A stretch of 64,000 nucleotides of DNA from Ureibacillus endophyticus (GTDB taxonomy: Bacteria; Bacillota; Bacilli; Bacillales_A; Planococcaceae): the NCBI RefSeq assembly GCF_003628435.1, contig NZ_RBZN01000011.1:1-64000 (forward strand). The letters are read 5' to 3'. Position 1 is the first letter of the stretch, and every line of letters begins with the position of its first letter. Positions 26,622 to 36,362 of the stretch are shown in pieces. The notes beneath the pieces are model-generated. The model was not told the DNA's origin. It did not search any database and was given only the letters and a program-made list of their open reading frames with translations. The position numbers and the translations under genes are program-made.

Positions 26622-28052
26622 TTGAAACATATTTTAATTATGGACGATGAAATTGAAGTTGGAAATTTCTTTAGACATTTATTGGAGGAAAAAGGATTAC
26701 AAGTAAGTGTTGCAACAAATAAAAATGATTTTTCTACCTTAATATCAGAAATTACTTTCGACCTAGCTTTAATTGATTTAAAACTGCCCGATTCAAATGG
26801 AATTGAATTATTAAAACTACTAAAAAATTCACAACAAACTTGTAAAGCTATCATTATGACCGGTTATAGCACCGTCAAAACTGCCGTGGAAGCACTGAAA
26901 AATGGCGCGAATGACTATATTGAAAAACCTTTTGATGATTTAGATCAATTAGAAAAAACATTGGACAAACATTTAAATATAGAGCCAATTGCCAACCAAG
27001 AAGAGACAAATCAATTAGCTTCTAAACTAGGGTTTATTATTGGACAAAATAAAGAAATGAATGAATTAGCCAAACTTGCCGAAAAAATTGCCAAGAAAAA
27101 TATCAATATATTGATAGAAGGTGAAACAGGTACAGGTAAAGAGGTACTTGCCAATTTTATTCATAATGTGAGTTTACGCTACAATCAACCGTTTATCCGA
27201 ATCAACTGTGGTGCCATCCCAGAGACTTTACTAGAAAGTGAATTATTTGGACACGAAAAAGGTGCATTTACAGGTGCAGTAAAGTTGAAAAAAGGGATTT
27301 TTGAGATTGCTAATAATGGAACACTTTTCTTAGATGAAATTGGAGAGGCAAGTTTAGGAATCCAAGTACAGTTGTTACGAGTATTAGAAACCGGTGAATA
27401 TTATCGTGTAGGTGGCGAATCCGTTCGAAAAACAAACACACGAATCATTGCAGCAACGAACAGAGATTTAGCAAAGTCAGTAGAAGAAAAAACGTTTCGG
27501 GAAGACTTGTTATATCGATTAGATGTTGTAAAACTAAACCTTCCTCCTTTAAGAAAGCGCCGGGAAGATCTTGAATTATATCTAAAATTCTTTTTGAAAA
27601 AGGTAAATGCTAGTCATTTGTCCTTTTCACAAGAATGTTTAGACATTATGAGAAATTATGAGTGGCCAGGAAATGTCCGGGAACTATTTAATATTGTTAA
27701 ACGCGCAGTCGCTTTAATGGACGAAGATGAAAGCATCATTACACCAACATTTTTACCTGAGAAAATATTGCATAATTCTGGACAACAACCAGAATTACAA
27801 TATAGTGAAGATGATTTAGAGTCCTACTTATCGAATTGGACAAGGCATATTTTAACGATGTGGGATAGAAATAAAGACATTCAATTAGACGATGTGCTTT
27901 ATTCGGTGAAAGAATTAGAAAAACAAGTTGGACGTTCATTTGTTTTAAAATCCCTAAAGAATCATGTTGGAGACCGAAAAAAGACAGCGGATTCATTAAA
28001 AATCACGCCTCGTCAGTTAAAATATTTATTGAATGAAAAAGGAAAAGTATAG
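26622..28052 (+). CDS. NtrC-family sigma-54 response regulator
   Basis: A 476-residue protein: receiver (MDDEIEVG, phospho-acceptor in LIDLKLPDSNG, Lys in YIEKPFDD), AAA+ domain with Walker A GETGTGKE, the sigma-54 contact motif GAFTGA and the Arg-finger region, and a C-terminal Fis-type helix-turn-helix (KKTADSLKITPRQLKYLL). TTG 26622 is the start, behind AGAGG. GAFTGA is intact, so it should activate sigma-54 holoenzyme at the promoter before adhT. About 90 residues between the AAA+ and DNA-binding parts (YLSNWTRHILTMWDRNKDI) are not a common NtrC segment. Confidence 0.92.
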   Translation: MKHILIMDDEIEVGNFFRHLLEEKGLQVSVATNKNDFSTLISEITFDLALIDLKLPDSNGIELLKLLKNSQQTCKAIIMTGYSTVKTAVEALKNGANDYIEKPFDDLDQLEKTLDKHLNIEPIANQEETNQLASKLGFIIGQNKEMNELAKLAEKIAKKNINILIEGETGTGKEVLANFIHNVSLRYNQPFIRINCGAIPETLLESELFGHEKGAFTGAVKLKKGIFEIANNGTLFLDEIGEASLGIQVQLLRVLETGEYYRVGGESVRKTNTRIIAATNRDLAKSVEEKTFREDLLYRLDVVKLNLPPLRKRREDLELYLKFFLKKVNASHLSFSQECLDIMRNYEWPGNVRELFNIVKRAVALMDEDESIITPTFLPEKILHNSGQQPELQYSEDDLESYLSNWTRHILTMWDRNKDIQLDDVLYSVKELEKQVGRSFVLKSLKNHVGDRKKTADSLKITPRQLKYLLNEKGKV

Positions 28053-28061
28053 AAAAAATAT

Positions 28062-28194
28062 GTGCCCAAGAAGTAATTACTTCTTGGGCACCTTTTTCTT
28101 CTCTTAGGAATTATTGCTTCTGCGGTGGTCGCATCAAGATGCCACCATCCTCGGCGCAAAAGGGAGGTCTCAAAATGAATTTTCAGACCTCCCT
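28062..28194 (-). repeat. composite structured repeat, copy B
   Basis: In the minus direction: hairpin 1 (GGGAGGTCT / AGACCTCCC, 28162-28193) with AAAATTCATTTT in the loop, the conserved central block with GAGGATGGTGGC and GCGACCACCGCAG (28112-28159), and hairpin 2 (28062-28091), a perfect 30-bp palindrome beginning GTGCCCAAGAAG. It sits between convergent ntrC-type and tkt genes; hairpin 1 abuts the tkt stop and is followed by T-rich sequence on the plus strand. Copies A and C are at 17406 and 34746. Confidence 0.85.
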
Positions 28195-28198
28195 TTTT

Positions 28199-30193
28199 TT
28201 ATAAAGCTTTTACTTTAGAAACAACATTGTCTACTGTGAAACCGTATTTTTCCATTACAACTTCACCAGGAGCACTTGCACCGAATTGATCGATTGCTAA
28301 AACGTCTCCTTCAAAGCCTGTATATTTATGCCAACCGAATGAAGAACCCATTTCAATAGCAAGACGTTTTGTCACCGCTTTTGGAAGTACAGATTCTTTA
28401 TATTCTGCTGATTGTTGTTCGAAACGATCCATTGATGGCATTGAAACAACAGATGCATCAATTCCTTCAGCACGTAATTTCGCCTGCGCTTCAACAGCAA
28501 GAGAAACTTCTGAACCTGTTGCAATTAGGATTGCATCTGGCGTTTCTTTTGTAGCTGGTGAAACCACATATGCACCTTTAGCCACTCCATCTTTTGCAAG
28601 TTGTGCTGAATTTTCTAATACTGGTAAGTTTTGACGAGAAAGAACTAGCACAGTTGGAACATTTTTAGATTGAATTGCTAATTTCCAAGCTTCTGCAGAT
28701 TCGTTTGCATCAGCTGGACGAATTACTGAAAGATTTGGCATTGCACGTAAAGATGCTAAATGTTCGATTGGTTCGTGCGTTGGACCATCTTCCCCTACTG
28801 CGATTGAATCATGAGTAAATACATAAGTTACAGGTAGACCCATTAATGCAGATAAACGAACTGCTGGACGTACATAATCCGAGAATACGAAGAATGTACC
28901 ACCGAATACGTTTAAACCACCATGTAGTGCCATACCGTTTAATGCAGCACCCATTGCAAATTCACGAACACCAAACCAAATGTTACGGCCTTCTGGAGTT
29001 TCAGGTGAGAAATCGCCTTCACCCTTCATAGTTGTTTTGTTTGATCCAGCTAGGTCAGCACTTCCTCCAAAGAATGAAGGTACTTTTTTCGCTAATGCGT
29101 TAATCACTTCACCTGATGAAGAACGTGTTGCAACTGATTTACCTGCTTCATATACTGGTACTTCTGCATCAAAGTCTGCTGGTAATTCGTTGTTCATTGC
29201 TTTGATGAATTGCTCAGCTAACTCAGGATATTCTGCTTTGTAACTTTCAAATTTCGCATTCCAATCTGCTTCTGGTTGAACACCTTGTTTTTCAGCAGCT
29301 TCTTTAAAAGTTGTGTAAACTTCTTCTGGAATTTGGAATGGTTCATGTTCCCAACCATATGTTGTTTTAGTTAAAACAACCTCATCTGCACCAAGTGGAG
29401 CACCGTGCGAATCTGATTTACCAGATTTGTTTGGTGAACCGTAACCAATAACTGTTTTTACTTCAATTAATGTTGGTTTGCCTTTTGATTGTTTTGCTTG
29501 CTCAATTGCTGCATTGATTGCATCAATATCATTACCATCTGCAACATGAAGATAGTTCCAACCATAAGACTCAAAACGTTTTTGGATGTTTTCTGAGAAT
29601 GATTTTGCTAAATCACCGTCTAAAGAAATATCATTTGAATCGTATAACACGATTAATTTTTCTAATTGTAAATGTCCAGCTAAAGAGATTGCCTCTGCAG
29701 CTACACCTTCCATTAAGTCCCCATCACCACAAAGTGCAAATGTGTAGTGATCTACAATTTCATGACCTGGTTTGTTATATGTAGCAGCTAAATGTTTTTC
29801 AGCCATAGCCATACCAACAGTCATTGCAATACCTTGTCCAAGTGGTCCTGTTGTCGCTTCAACACCTACTGTATGGCCATATTCAGGATGTCCTGGAGTT
29901 TTAGAACCCCATTGACGGAAGTTTTTAATTTCTTCCATATCTAAACCATATCCGCCTAAATGTAATAAGCTATAAAGTAACATAGAACCATGACCAGCCG
30001 AAAGAACGAAGCGATCGCGGTTATACCAGTTTGGATTTTGTGGGTTGTGACGTAATTGTTTCGTCCATAAAGTGTATGCCATTGGAGCTGCACCCATTGG
30101 TAAACCTGGATGGCCCGAATTAGCTTTCTCAATTGCATCAATAGATAATGTTCGGATAGCGTTAATTGCTAATAGATCCGCGTTTTGTGCCAT
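28199..30193 (-). CDS. tkt: transketolase
   Basis: The 664-residue thiamine-diphosphate enzyme exchanges two-carbon units between ketose and aldose phosphates in the pentose phosphate pathway. Features: [19 protein letters not shown], the cofactor/Mg motif [20 protein letters not shown] with a following SND, the Pyr-domain Glu region [21 protein letters not shown], and [15 protein letters not shown] with DNIKxx-type C-terminal. ATG 30193 follows AAAGGATG. The gene lies near ynzC, yneB and lexA as in B. subtilis. Confidence 0.97.
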   Translation of the reverse strand: MAQNADLLAINAIRTLSIDAIEKANSGHPGLPMGAAPMAYTLWTKQLRHNPQNPNWYNRDRFVLSAGHGSMLLYSLLHLGGYGLDMEEIKNFRQWGSKTPGHPEYGHTVGVEATTGPLGQGIAMTVGMAMAEKHLAATYNKPGHEIVDHYTFALCGDGDLMEGVAAEAISLAGHLQLEKLIVLYDSNDISLDGDLAKSFSENIQKRFESYGWNYLHVADGNDIDAINAAIEQAKQSKGKPTLIEVKTVIGYGSPNKSGKSDSHGAPLGADEVVLTKTTYGWEHEPFQIPEEVYTTFKEAAEKQGVQPEADWNAKFESYKAEYPELAEQFIKAMNNELPADFDAEVPVYEAGKSVATRSSSGEVINALAKKVPSFFGGSADLAGSNKTTMKGEGDFSPETPEGRNIWFGVREFAMGAALNGMALHGGLNVFGGTFFVFSDYVRPAVRLSALMGLPVTYVFTHDSIAVGEDGPTHEPIEHLASLRAMPNLSVIRPADANESAEAWKLAIQSKNVPTVLVLSRQNLPVLENSAQLAKDGVAKGAYVVSPATKETPDAILIATGSEVSLAVEAQAKLRAEGIDASVVSMPSMDRFEQQSAEYKESVLPKAVTKRLAIEMGSSFGWHKYTGFEGDVLAIDQFGASAPGEVVMEKYGFTVDNVVSKVKAL

Positions 30194-30378
30194 TATTTGA
30201 CATCCTTTCTCGTGCTAATGTGTATACTTTTACAGTTTAGACAAGATTGTGTAAGAAAACAATCCTATTTACAGACATTTTCGGATTTATGACATACTTT
30301 TTTTGAATTGTGCTACATCATTAAACAATGCAGCTATGTCAATGTATAGCCACGCACTGTTTTAAAGTTTTTACTCTA

Positions 30379-30609
30379 TTAATTCAATTTATTCTTTTGG
30401 ATATTTTTTATTTTTTCTGGCGTTACTTCATTGCCATTCGAATCATACACTTGCACATTTTCGATTGTATTTCTAAATGAGTTACGGAAGGATTCTAGAT
30501 ATTCTTTACGAAGAAGTGTGCGTTCTTTTGCTTCTTCTTCAGTTAATGTTCCAGCCTTTGCTTTTTTAGATAGTGCATTAATTCGTTCGATTTTTTCTTT
30601 GGATAACAT
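30379..30609 (-). CDS. ynzC: YnzC family protein (UPF0291/DUF896)
   Basis: A 76-residue protein with the family pattern: LSKEKIERINALSKKAKAG, LTEEEAKERTLLRKEYLESF, then VQVYDSNGNEVTPEK. The likely start is ATG 30609, behind AGGTGAG; the frame extends six codons further without a better site. The family is linked to the SOS operon region in Bacillus (near yneA and yneB) but has no firm function. Upstream lie the prolyl hydroxylase gene and a 350-bp gap. Confidence 0.9.
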   Translation of the reverse strand: MLSKEKIERINALSKKAKAGTLTEEEAKERTLLRKEYLESFRNSFRNTIENVQVYDSNGNEVTPEKIKNIQKNKLN

Positions 30610-30960
30610 ATTTCTCTCACCTTTCAATCTTCACTACTTAAAAGGTAAGTAAAAAAGACTGGGAGCGCAAGTAATAAACCTTAACAAATTGGGCATTAAT
30701 TTTATAAAAAGTCGCTATTTAATAAGGTTTCTTTCTTATATAAATAGATTAAACCATATATTTTTAAGAGTCTTGGGGGAAATTTTGATGAAGAGTTGTA
30801 AGCAGGTGCTGTCTTCTAATAAGTAAAAAAATAAGCGGAATTGGTAAACGTTTTGTTCTCCAATTCTGCTTCTATCATGTAGAAGGGGAATTATTAAATT
30901 TCGTAGATTATAGGATGAATGAGATAGAAAAAAACTCACTTCAGTTTATGTATATGTGAA
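30610..30960. other. gap of about 350 bp with one terminator
   Basis: Nothing codes convincingly here. A hairpin at 30833-30871 (AAGCGGAATTGG / CCAATTCTGCTT), followed on the minus strand by seven T residues, would terminate the prolyl hydroxylase gene that ends at 30961. Confidence 0.6.
30833..30871 (-). terminator. terminator of the prolyl 4-hydroxylase gene
   Basis: A 12-bp stem with one mismatch and a 15-base loop, then ATTTTTTTAC on the minus strand. Confidence 0.75.
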
Positions 30961-31617
30961 TTAATCAAGTTTCTTTCTTCTAAACCATTGTGTTGCGATC
31001 CATTTTTCGCCTGTAACGACTGGAGCGCCGCCATGTAATGTTAATTCATTTAATGTTTGATCGTTGTAGAAGTATTCAAAGTATACAGCCATTCCTTTTT
31101 TAGGATACACTTTTAGGCCAAGTTTTGGGAAATACGTCTCTCCACCATCTTCCACATCACTTAAATATAATACAACCGTACAAATGCGATTATTGCTTGC
31201 TGATTTACTTGTTGCTGCGAAATAATCAAAATGCTCTTTATATTCTTGCCCAGGTTTATAGTTTAAAATATGCAAACCTTCCGCATGCTCTACAGGGATA
31301 CCCACTATAGAAGAAACTCTTTTTTCAATTTTTGACACAATCTCATCATTAACGTCCGTAAGAAATGATCCACTACTCGTTCGGATATCACTAACGACTT
31401 TTTCTACTCCAATTTTAGAACGTTGAAGGCGATTCTTTGATAATTCGATGAGTCTATCGCATTCTTCACCATCTAATACAGAACCTAATACAACAACTAA
31501 CGGTTCTTCGTATTTCGCCAATACATCAATTACTCTGTCCTCTGTTTTAACTTTGTTTCCAGTGAAATTAAAGATTGTTTGTTCCTTTGAACGAATCTCA
31601 GCTACATTTGTAGTCAT
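30961..31617 (-). CDS. 2-oxoglutarate/Fe(II)-dependent prolyl 4-hydroxylase
   Basis: A protein of about 218 residues with the prolyl 4-hydroxylase fold: the two His and one Asp iron ligands in EHFDYFAA and LTLHGGAP, and the 2-oxoglutarate-binding Lys/Arg region GEKWIATQWFRRK. The family includes the collagen-like-protein hydroxylase of Bacillus anthracis. ATG 31617 is preferred, 9 bases behind GGAGG, although a TTG two codons earlier is possible. It lies between ynzC and yneB, where B. subtilis has no such gene. Target proteins are unknown and no collagen-like Gly-X-Y protein is in the window. Confidence 0.85.
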   Translation of the reverse strand: MTTNVAEIRSKEQTIFNFTGNKVKTEDRVIDVLAKYEEPLVVVLGSVLDGEECDRLIELSKNRLQRSKIGVEKVVSDIRTSSGSFLTDVNDEIVSKIEKRVSSIVGIPVEHAEGLHILNYKPGQEYKEHFDYFAATSKSASNNRICTVVLYLSDVEDGGETYFPKLGLKVYPKKGMAVYFEYFYNDQTLNELTLHGGAPVVTGEKWIATQWFRRKKLD

Positions 31618-31992
31618 TTCCAAATTCCTCCATTTAATGGAATTAAAAGTTAATATATATGAATTTTACAATAATTTTTGTCTCTTATCATTAATTTTTT
31701 ATGAAGTTACTAGTTTTATAGGATAAAAATGTATTTTATATAATCACTTTCGCCTACGGAAATTTTTCTTTATGAAATTTTCATTGTATATGGGATTTTA
31801 CGCAATTTTTTGTTGAGGTGAATCAAAGCAGAAAATGAAATTGACATTGCATTCATGGGAAAATTGTTGAGATGTTTAGTGATAGTTTAAAGGTTAAATG
31901 GGGCAAAAAATGGGGCAGTTCTTTATGAACCAACCCCAAGTAAGTTATATATATGCATTTCTTAAATAATTGCAACACTTAAAGAACAAGTG
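31618..31992. other. 375-bp AT-rich gap with a possible integrase tail
   Basis: No gene is supported. On the plus strand a short open frame (about 31845-31928) ends MFSDSLKVKWGKKWGSSL, which resembles C-terminal tails of some Gram-positive phage integrases and may be a remnant of a lost element. It has no start or ribosome site. The stretch is otherwise AT-rich and featureless. Confidence 0.3.
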
Positions 31993-32981
<989 letters not shown>

Positions 32982-32997
32982 ACTATCAACCCCTAAT

Positions 32998-33077
32998 CGA
33001 ATGTTTGTTCGGAATCTATGTTCCTAATTTAATACGAACACATGTTTTTGTCAATAACATTTTCGAACCTATGTTTG
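32998..33077. promoter_or_regulatory. cluster of LexA (DinR) boxes between yneA and lexA
   Basis: Four near matches to the Bacillus CGAACRNRYGTTYG box: CGAATGTTTGTTCG (32998-33011), GGAATCTATGTTCC (33011-33024, sharing one base), CGAACACATGTTTT (33035-33048) and CGAACCTATGTTTG (33064-33077). They lie between divergent starts at 32981 and 33150. Confidence 0.8.
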
Positions 33078-33149
33078 CATTTCCAATCTTTCACTGCTAT
33101 ACTATATGTAATTAATAGAGATAGATATTCACTTAAAGAGGTGAGAAAG

Positions 33150-33770
33150 TTGAAAAAATTATCAAAAAGACAAGAAGATATACTAGCTTTTATTAAAGAG
33201 GAAGTACGTACGAAGGGATATCCACCATCTGTTCGAGAAATTGGAGAAGCAGTAGGTCTTGCATCAAGTTCCACTGTACACGGCCATCTAGCACGTTTAG
33301 AAAGTAAAGGTCTAATTCGCCGAGACCCTACGAAACCACGTGCAATTGAAATATTAGAAAATGAAAGTGACACTGTTCAAAAACAATCCGTAATCCATGT
33401 TCCTCTAGTTGGGAAAGTTACTGCAGGTTTACCAATTACAGCAATTGAAAATATAGAAGAATACTTCCCTCTACCAGATACATATGGAACGGGTGAAGAA
33501 AATCTATTTATACTTGAGATAATGGGAGAGTCCATGATAGAAGCAGGTATATTAGACGGAGATTATGTCATTGTTAAACAAACCTCAACAGCCGACAATG
33601 GGGATATTGTTGTAGCTATGACTGAAGATGACGAAGCTACGGTAAAACGTTTCTTTAAAGAAAAAACACATTTTAGATTACAACCAGAAAACTCAAGTAT
33701 GGATCCGATTTTAGTAAACCAAGTTACGATTTTAGGCAAGGTAGTTGGCTTATACCGTAATATTCAATAA
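33150..33770 (+). CDS. lexA: SOS repressor LexA
   Basis: The start is TTG 33150 behind AGAGGTGAG; the frame stays open upstream to 33042 but runs through the LexA boxes. The 206-residue product has a winged helix ([34 protein letters not shown]), the Ala-Gly cleavage site in [10 protein letters not shown] and the Ser/Lys dyad in [19 protein letters not shown]. It represses its own gene and yneA-yneB until RecA filaments trigger cleavage. Confidence 0.97.
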   Translation: MKKLSKRQEDILAFIKEEVRTKGYPPSVREIGEAVGLASSSTVHGHLARLESKGLIRRDPTKPRAIEILENESDTVQKQSVIHVPLVGKVTAGLPITAIENIEEYFPLPDTYGTGEENLFILEIMGESMIEAGILDGDYVIVKQTSTADNGDIVVAMTEDDEATVKRFFKEKTHFRLQPENSSMDPILVNQVTILGKVVGLYRNIQ

Positions 33771-33774
33771 AAAA

Positions 33775-33812
33775 GGTTGTCACTTTAGTCATAACTAGAC
33801 TGAAGGACAACC
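33775..33812 (+). terminator. lexA terminator
   Basis: GGTTGTC and GACAACC with inner TAGTC/GACT pairs, followed by six T residues after two bases. Confidence 0.8.
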
Positions 33813-33849
33813 ATTTTTTGTGAGGTTAAGATTTTTATTTGAGTAAGTA

Positions 33850-33970
33850 TGTCTTGTGCGTTTGGCATTCGGTTTGGTGCACTTAGACCACTTCTTGTGC
33901 GCTTAGTATTCTCTCTCGTGCACTTAACCCTGAACTTGTGCGTTTAGCACTCCCTTTTTGTTCACTTTTT
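33850..33970. repeat. near-21-bp tandem array, TTGTGCGCTTAG type
   Basis: GTGC starts at 33856, 33877, 33897, 33918 and 33938, with a degraded GTTC near 33960: spacings 21, 20, 21, 20 and 22. Units read like (C/T)TTGTGC(G/A)(T/C)TTAG followed by six to eight variable bases. It fills the gap between lexA and the amidotransferase gene end. Confidence 0.75.
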
Positions 33971-33972
33971 GA

Positions 33973-34686
33973 TTAAGTTACACCTTGTTCCAAACAAGCT
34001 TCAATAAACGCCTTAAACAACTTTGAAGAATGCTCCTCCCCTTTTACAGCCATTTCTTCTGGGTGCCATTGAACAGCTAAACAAAACGGGTAGTCATTTA
34101 ATTCCATTGCTTCGATAATGCCATCGCTCGCACTTGCAGAAATTTGGAATAATGCAGGAACATCCTTAACTGCCTGATGATGAAGAGAATTTACTGCAAT
34201 ACGATTTTTTCCAAGTATGTTATGCAATTTAGTACCTTCCGTTATCTCAATAAAATGGGCAAGTTCATGTCTTAATGCATTTTGTTTGTGCAATAATGGC
34301 TCAGCTTCGTATTGAGCATTAATATCTTGATATAATGTTCCACCTAGCGCTACATTTAATAGCTGAATGCCTCGGCAAATTGCAAAAACAGGTAGCTTAT
34401 GATTTAACGCCGCATGAGCAAGAGCAATTTCTACTTTGTCCCGTTCCAACATTACTTCACCGAGTTTGGGATGTGGCTCTTCTTGAAAATAGTGAGGATG
34501 TATATCGACCCCACCAGTTAACAATAGACCGTCAATCGAATCGATTACTTGCCTGACATCTTTTTCAACACCAAAAGGAATACAAAATGGAATCCCACCA
34601 GCATCTAGTACCGATTTAACATAAGGAGAGTTAATACAATACTTTCCATCACTCGTTGTCATGGTAATCCCGATGATTGGCTTCAC
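33973..34686 (-). CDS. class-I glutamine amidotransferase (gamma-glutamyl-GABA hydrolase type)
   Basis: A 237-residue peptidase C26 family protein that cleaves gamma-glutamyl amides such as gamma-glutamyl-GABA. The Cys nucleophile is in FAICRGIQLLNVALGGTLYQD (given here as FAICRGIQ), the His in AVQWHPEE. The start is GTG 34686, directly behind GGAGGTGG; the open frame reaches further upstream only through repeat copy C. It stands alone, so the PuuD-type role is a family inference. Confidence 0.83.
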   Translation of the reverse strand: MKPIIGITMTTSDGKYCINSPYVKSVLDAGGIPFCIPFGVEKDVRQVIDSIDGLLLTGGVDIHPHYFQEEPHPKLGEVMLERDKVEIALAHAALNHKLPVFAICRGIQLLNVALGGTLYQDINAQYEAEPLLHKQNALRHELAHFIEITEGTKLHNILGKNRIAVNSLHHQAVKDVPALFQISASASDGIIEAMELNDYPFCLAVQWHPEEMAVKGEEHSSKLFKAFIEACLEQGVT

Positions 34687-34745
34687 AAAACCACCTCCAC
34701 TATAAACTATTCGAAGGGGGCTATAAATCATTCCTGACAATAAAA

Positions 34746-34896
34746 AAGGAGTTGTCTGAAAAGTCATTTTGAGACAACTCCTTTGCGACGAGGATAGTGG
34801 AAATTTATTTCGACTACCGCAGGAGCAATAATTCATAAGAGATATTTATCATGAAAGAAAAGAGGTGTCCAAAAAATTATTACTTTTTGGACACCT
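34746..34896 (+). repeat. composite structured repeat, copy C
   Basis: Hairpin 1 (AAGGAGTTGTCT / AGACAACTCCTT, 34747-34783) with AAAAGTCATTTT in the loop, then the central block TTGCGACGAGGATAGTGG ... CGACTACCGCAGGAGCAATA (34783-34830), then hairpin 2 (AGGTGTCCAAAAA / TTTTTGGACACCT, 34863-34896). Hairpin 2 abuts the pilD stop and can terminate that operon. Copies A and B are at 17406 and 28062. Confidence 0.85.
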
Positions 34897-34897
34897 C

Positions 34898-35650
34898 CTA
34901 AAATAAACTAATATACCAATCTAACATGTTTTCTCCATAGAAATAGACAATTATTGCAGCAAGTGCAATGGATGGACCAAAAGGCACAGGATTTTTTCTT
35001 CCTTGACCACGCACCTTTAATACAATAATTCCAACAATCATACCTATTACGGAAGCTAAGAACAGTGTAATTAAAGTATTGGCAGTACCTAATACTAACC
35101 CAATAAGGAAGAAAAGCTTAATATCTCCCCCACCCATTCCGCCTTTCGAAATGACAGCAATTAATAAAAGAATACCAAACCCAACTACTGCACCTAGTAT
35201 ACAATCCCACCAATTGTCTAAAGGTGATAAAATTCTTCCTAAAACTAAAAATGGTAAAAAGAATAATAGAATTTTATCAGGAATTAACATATACGCGATA
35301 TCAGATACAACAATTATCATTAATAACGAAATGAAGAATAAAGCAACTGCCGTTTCAATAGTGATTCCTAATTGCCAGACAGCAAAACCAAATAAAATCC
35401 CTGTGACAAATTCAGTTAATAAATAAATCGGTGATATTTTTACGCCACAGCTACGGCATTTACCACCTAAAAATATGTATGAAAAAACAGGTATTAAGTC
35501 AAGTGCTGTTAATCTACGCTGACAAGATGTGCAATGGGAAGGTGGGGTCACAATTGATTCTTTCTTTGGAACCCTCAACCCAACAACGTTAAAAAATGAA
35601 CCAAAAATGAGTCCAAATAATAACGCAAAAATAGCATATGCAATGTCCAT
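34898..35650 (-). CDS. pilD: prepilin peptidase PilD
   Basis: A 250-residue membrane aspartyl protease that cuts the leader from prepilins and N-methylates the new N-terminus. It has the zinc-type Cys pairs CTSC and CRSC with PVFSYIFLGGKC between them, and the two catalytic Asp regions VSDIAYMLIPD and GGMGGGDIKLF. Last gene of the pil operon, 31 bp after pilO; start ATG behind AAGGAGC. Substrates are the pilin and the minor pilins encoded nearby. Confidence 0.92.
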   Translation of the reverse strand: MDIAYAIFALLFGLIFGSFFNVVGLRVPKKESIVTPPSHCTSCQRRLTALDLIPVFSYIFLGGKCRSCGVKISPIYLLTEFVTGILFGFAVWQLGITIETAVALFFISLLMIIVVSDIAYMLIPDKILLFFLPFLVLGRILSPLDNWWDCILGAVVGFGILLLIAVISKGGMGGGDIKLFFLIGLVLGTANTLITLFLASVIGMIVGIIVLKVRGQGRKNPVPFGPSIALAAIIVYFYGENMLDWYISLF

Positions 35651-35681
35651 GGAAAACGCTCCTTACTTATACCTGTTTCAA

Positions 35682-36362
35682 TTATTCGGTACCTTCATGA
35701 TAAAACGTTGTTACTTGTACAGAAACCGTTACTGTTTCCTCTTCATTTTGGATGACACTTTCTTCACCTGGTAATTCAAAATTTAACGCATCGATGTGCA
35801 TAATTCGTTCTAAATTTTCAATTTCCTCGATAAATGTTAACAAACTATTGTAATCAGGAGCTTCAACATCCAGAACGAAAGTAATGAGTTTTAATTCACT
35901 CGGTAATGTTGAAATGTCAATTGAGGAGATAGGTGTTTCTTTCTCTTCTCCTTCCTCTTCTTCACCATCTGTATTCTCTTCAGGTGCTGTTTGTTCCTGC
36001 TTCATTGATTCCGACACAAGGGAATCGTAATTGTTAAAATTGATATTTAATACCCTTGTCCCAGAAACATACTCGATTTCTTCAATATTTAGTAGCAACT
36101 GATCAATTTCACGACTTTGTGGTAATCTCTTGCGAAGCGAAAAAATATTCGTTTCTATGGCTTGTTCATTTTCTAAATTTGCAATTTGTTCTTGCATTGA
36201 CCTGATTTCAGTCCGTGTACTCGAAATAGTGTTTTGTGTTGAGTTCAACTCTTCTTTTTTTGGCAATACTACATAGTAATAAAAGGCAAACAATACTGCT
36301 GCGACAAAAGCTATTACTAATAATAGACTTGAATTTTTATTACCGGAGAAAAGTTTCATCAC
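35682..36362 (-). CDS. pilO: PilO-like pilus assembly protein
   Basis: A 226-residue bitopic protein: a membrane helix at about 13-32 (LLLVIAFVAAVLFAFYYYV), a coiled coil (ELNSTQNTISSTRTEIRSM...) and a C-terminal ferredoxin-like domain interrupted by an acidic stretch (ENTDGEEEEGEE). PilO joins PilN and PilM in the inner-membrane alignment complex. It overlaps pilN by four bases. Naming rests on topology and order; pairwise similarity is low in this family. Confidence 0.78.
   Translation of the reverse strand: MMKLFSGNKNSSLLLVIAFVAAVLFAFYYYVVLPKKEELNSTQNTISSTRTEIRSMQEQIANLENEQAIETNIFSLRKRLPQSREIDQLLLNIEEIEYVSGTRVLNINFNNYDSLVSESMKQEQTAPEENTDGEEEEGEEKETPISSIDISTLPSELKLITFVLDVEAPDYNSLLTFIEEIENLERIMHIDALNFELPGEESVIQNEEETVTVSVQVTTFYHEGTE

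Noticed and set aside
30736-30939. 67-codon frame on the minus strand
   Set aside because: No ribosome site; it overlaps the terminator hairpin of the prolyl hydroxylase gene.
33042-33149. Longer LexA start at ATG 33042
   Set aside because: It lacks a ribosome site and would translate through two LexA boxes; TTG 33150 has AGAGGTGAG.
34687-34836. N-terminal extension of the amidotransferase
   Set aside because: It would code through repeat copy C, and a clear GTG with GGAGGTGG lies at 34686.
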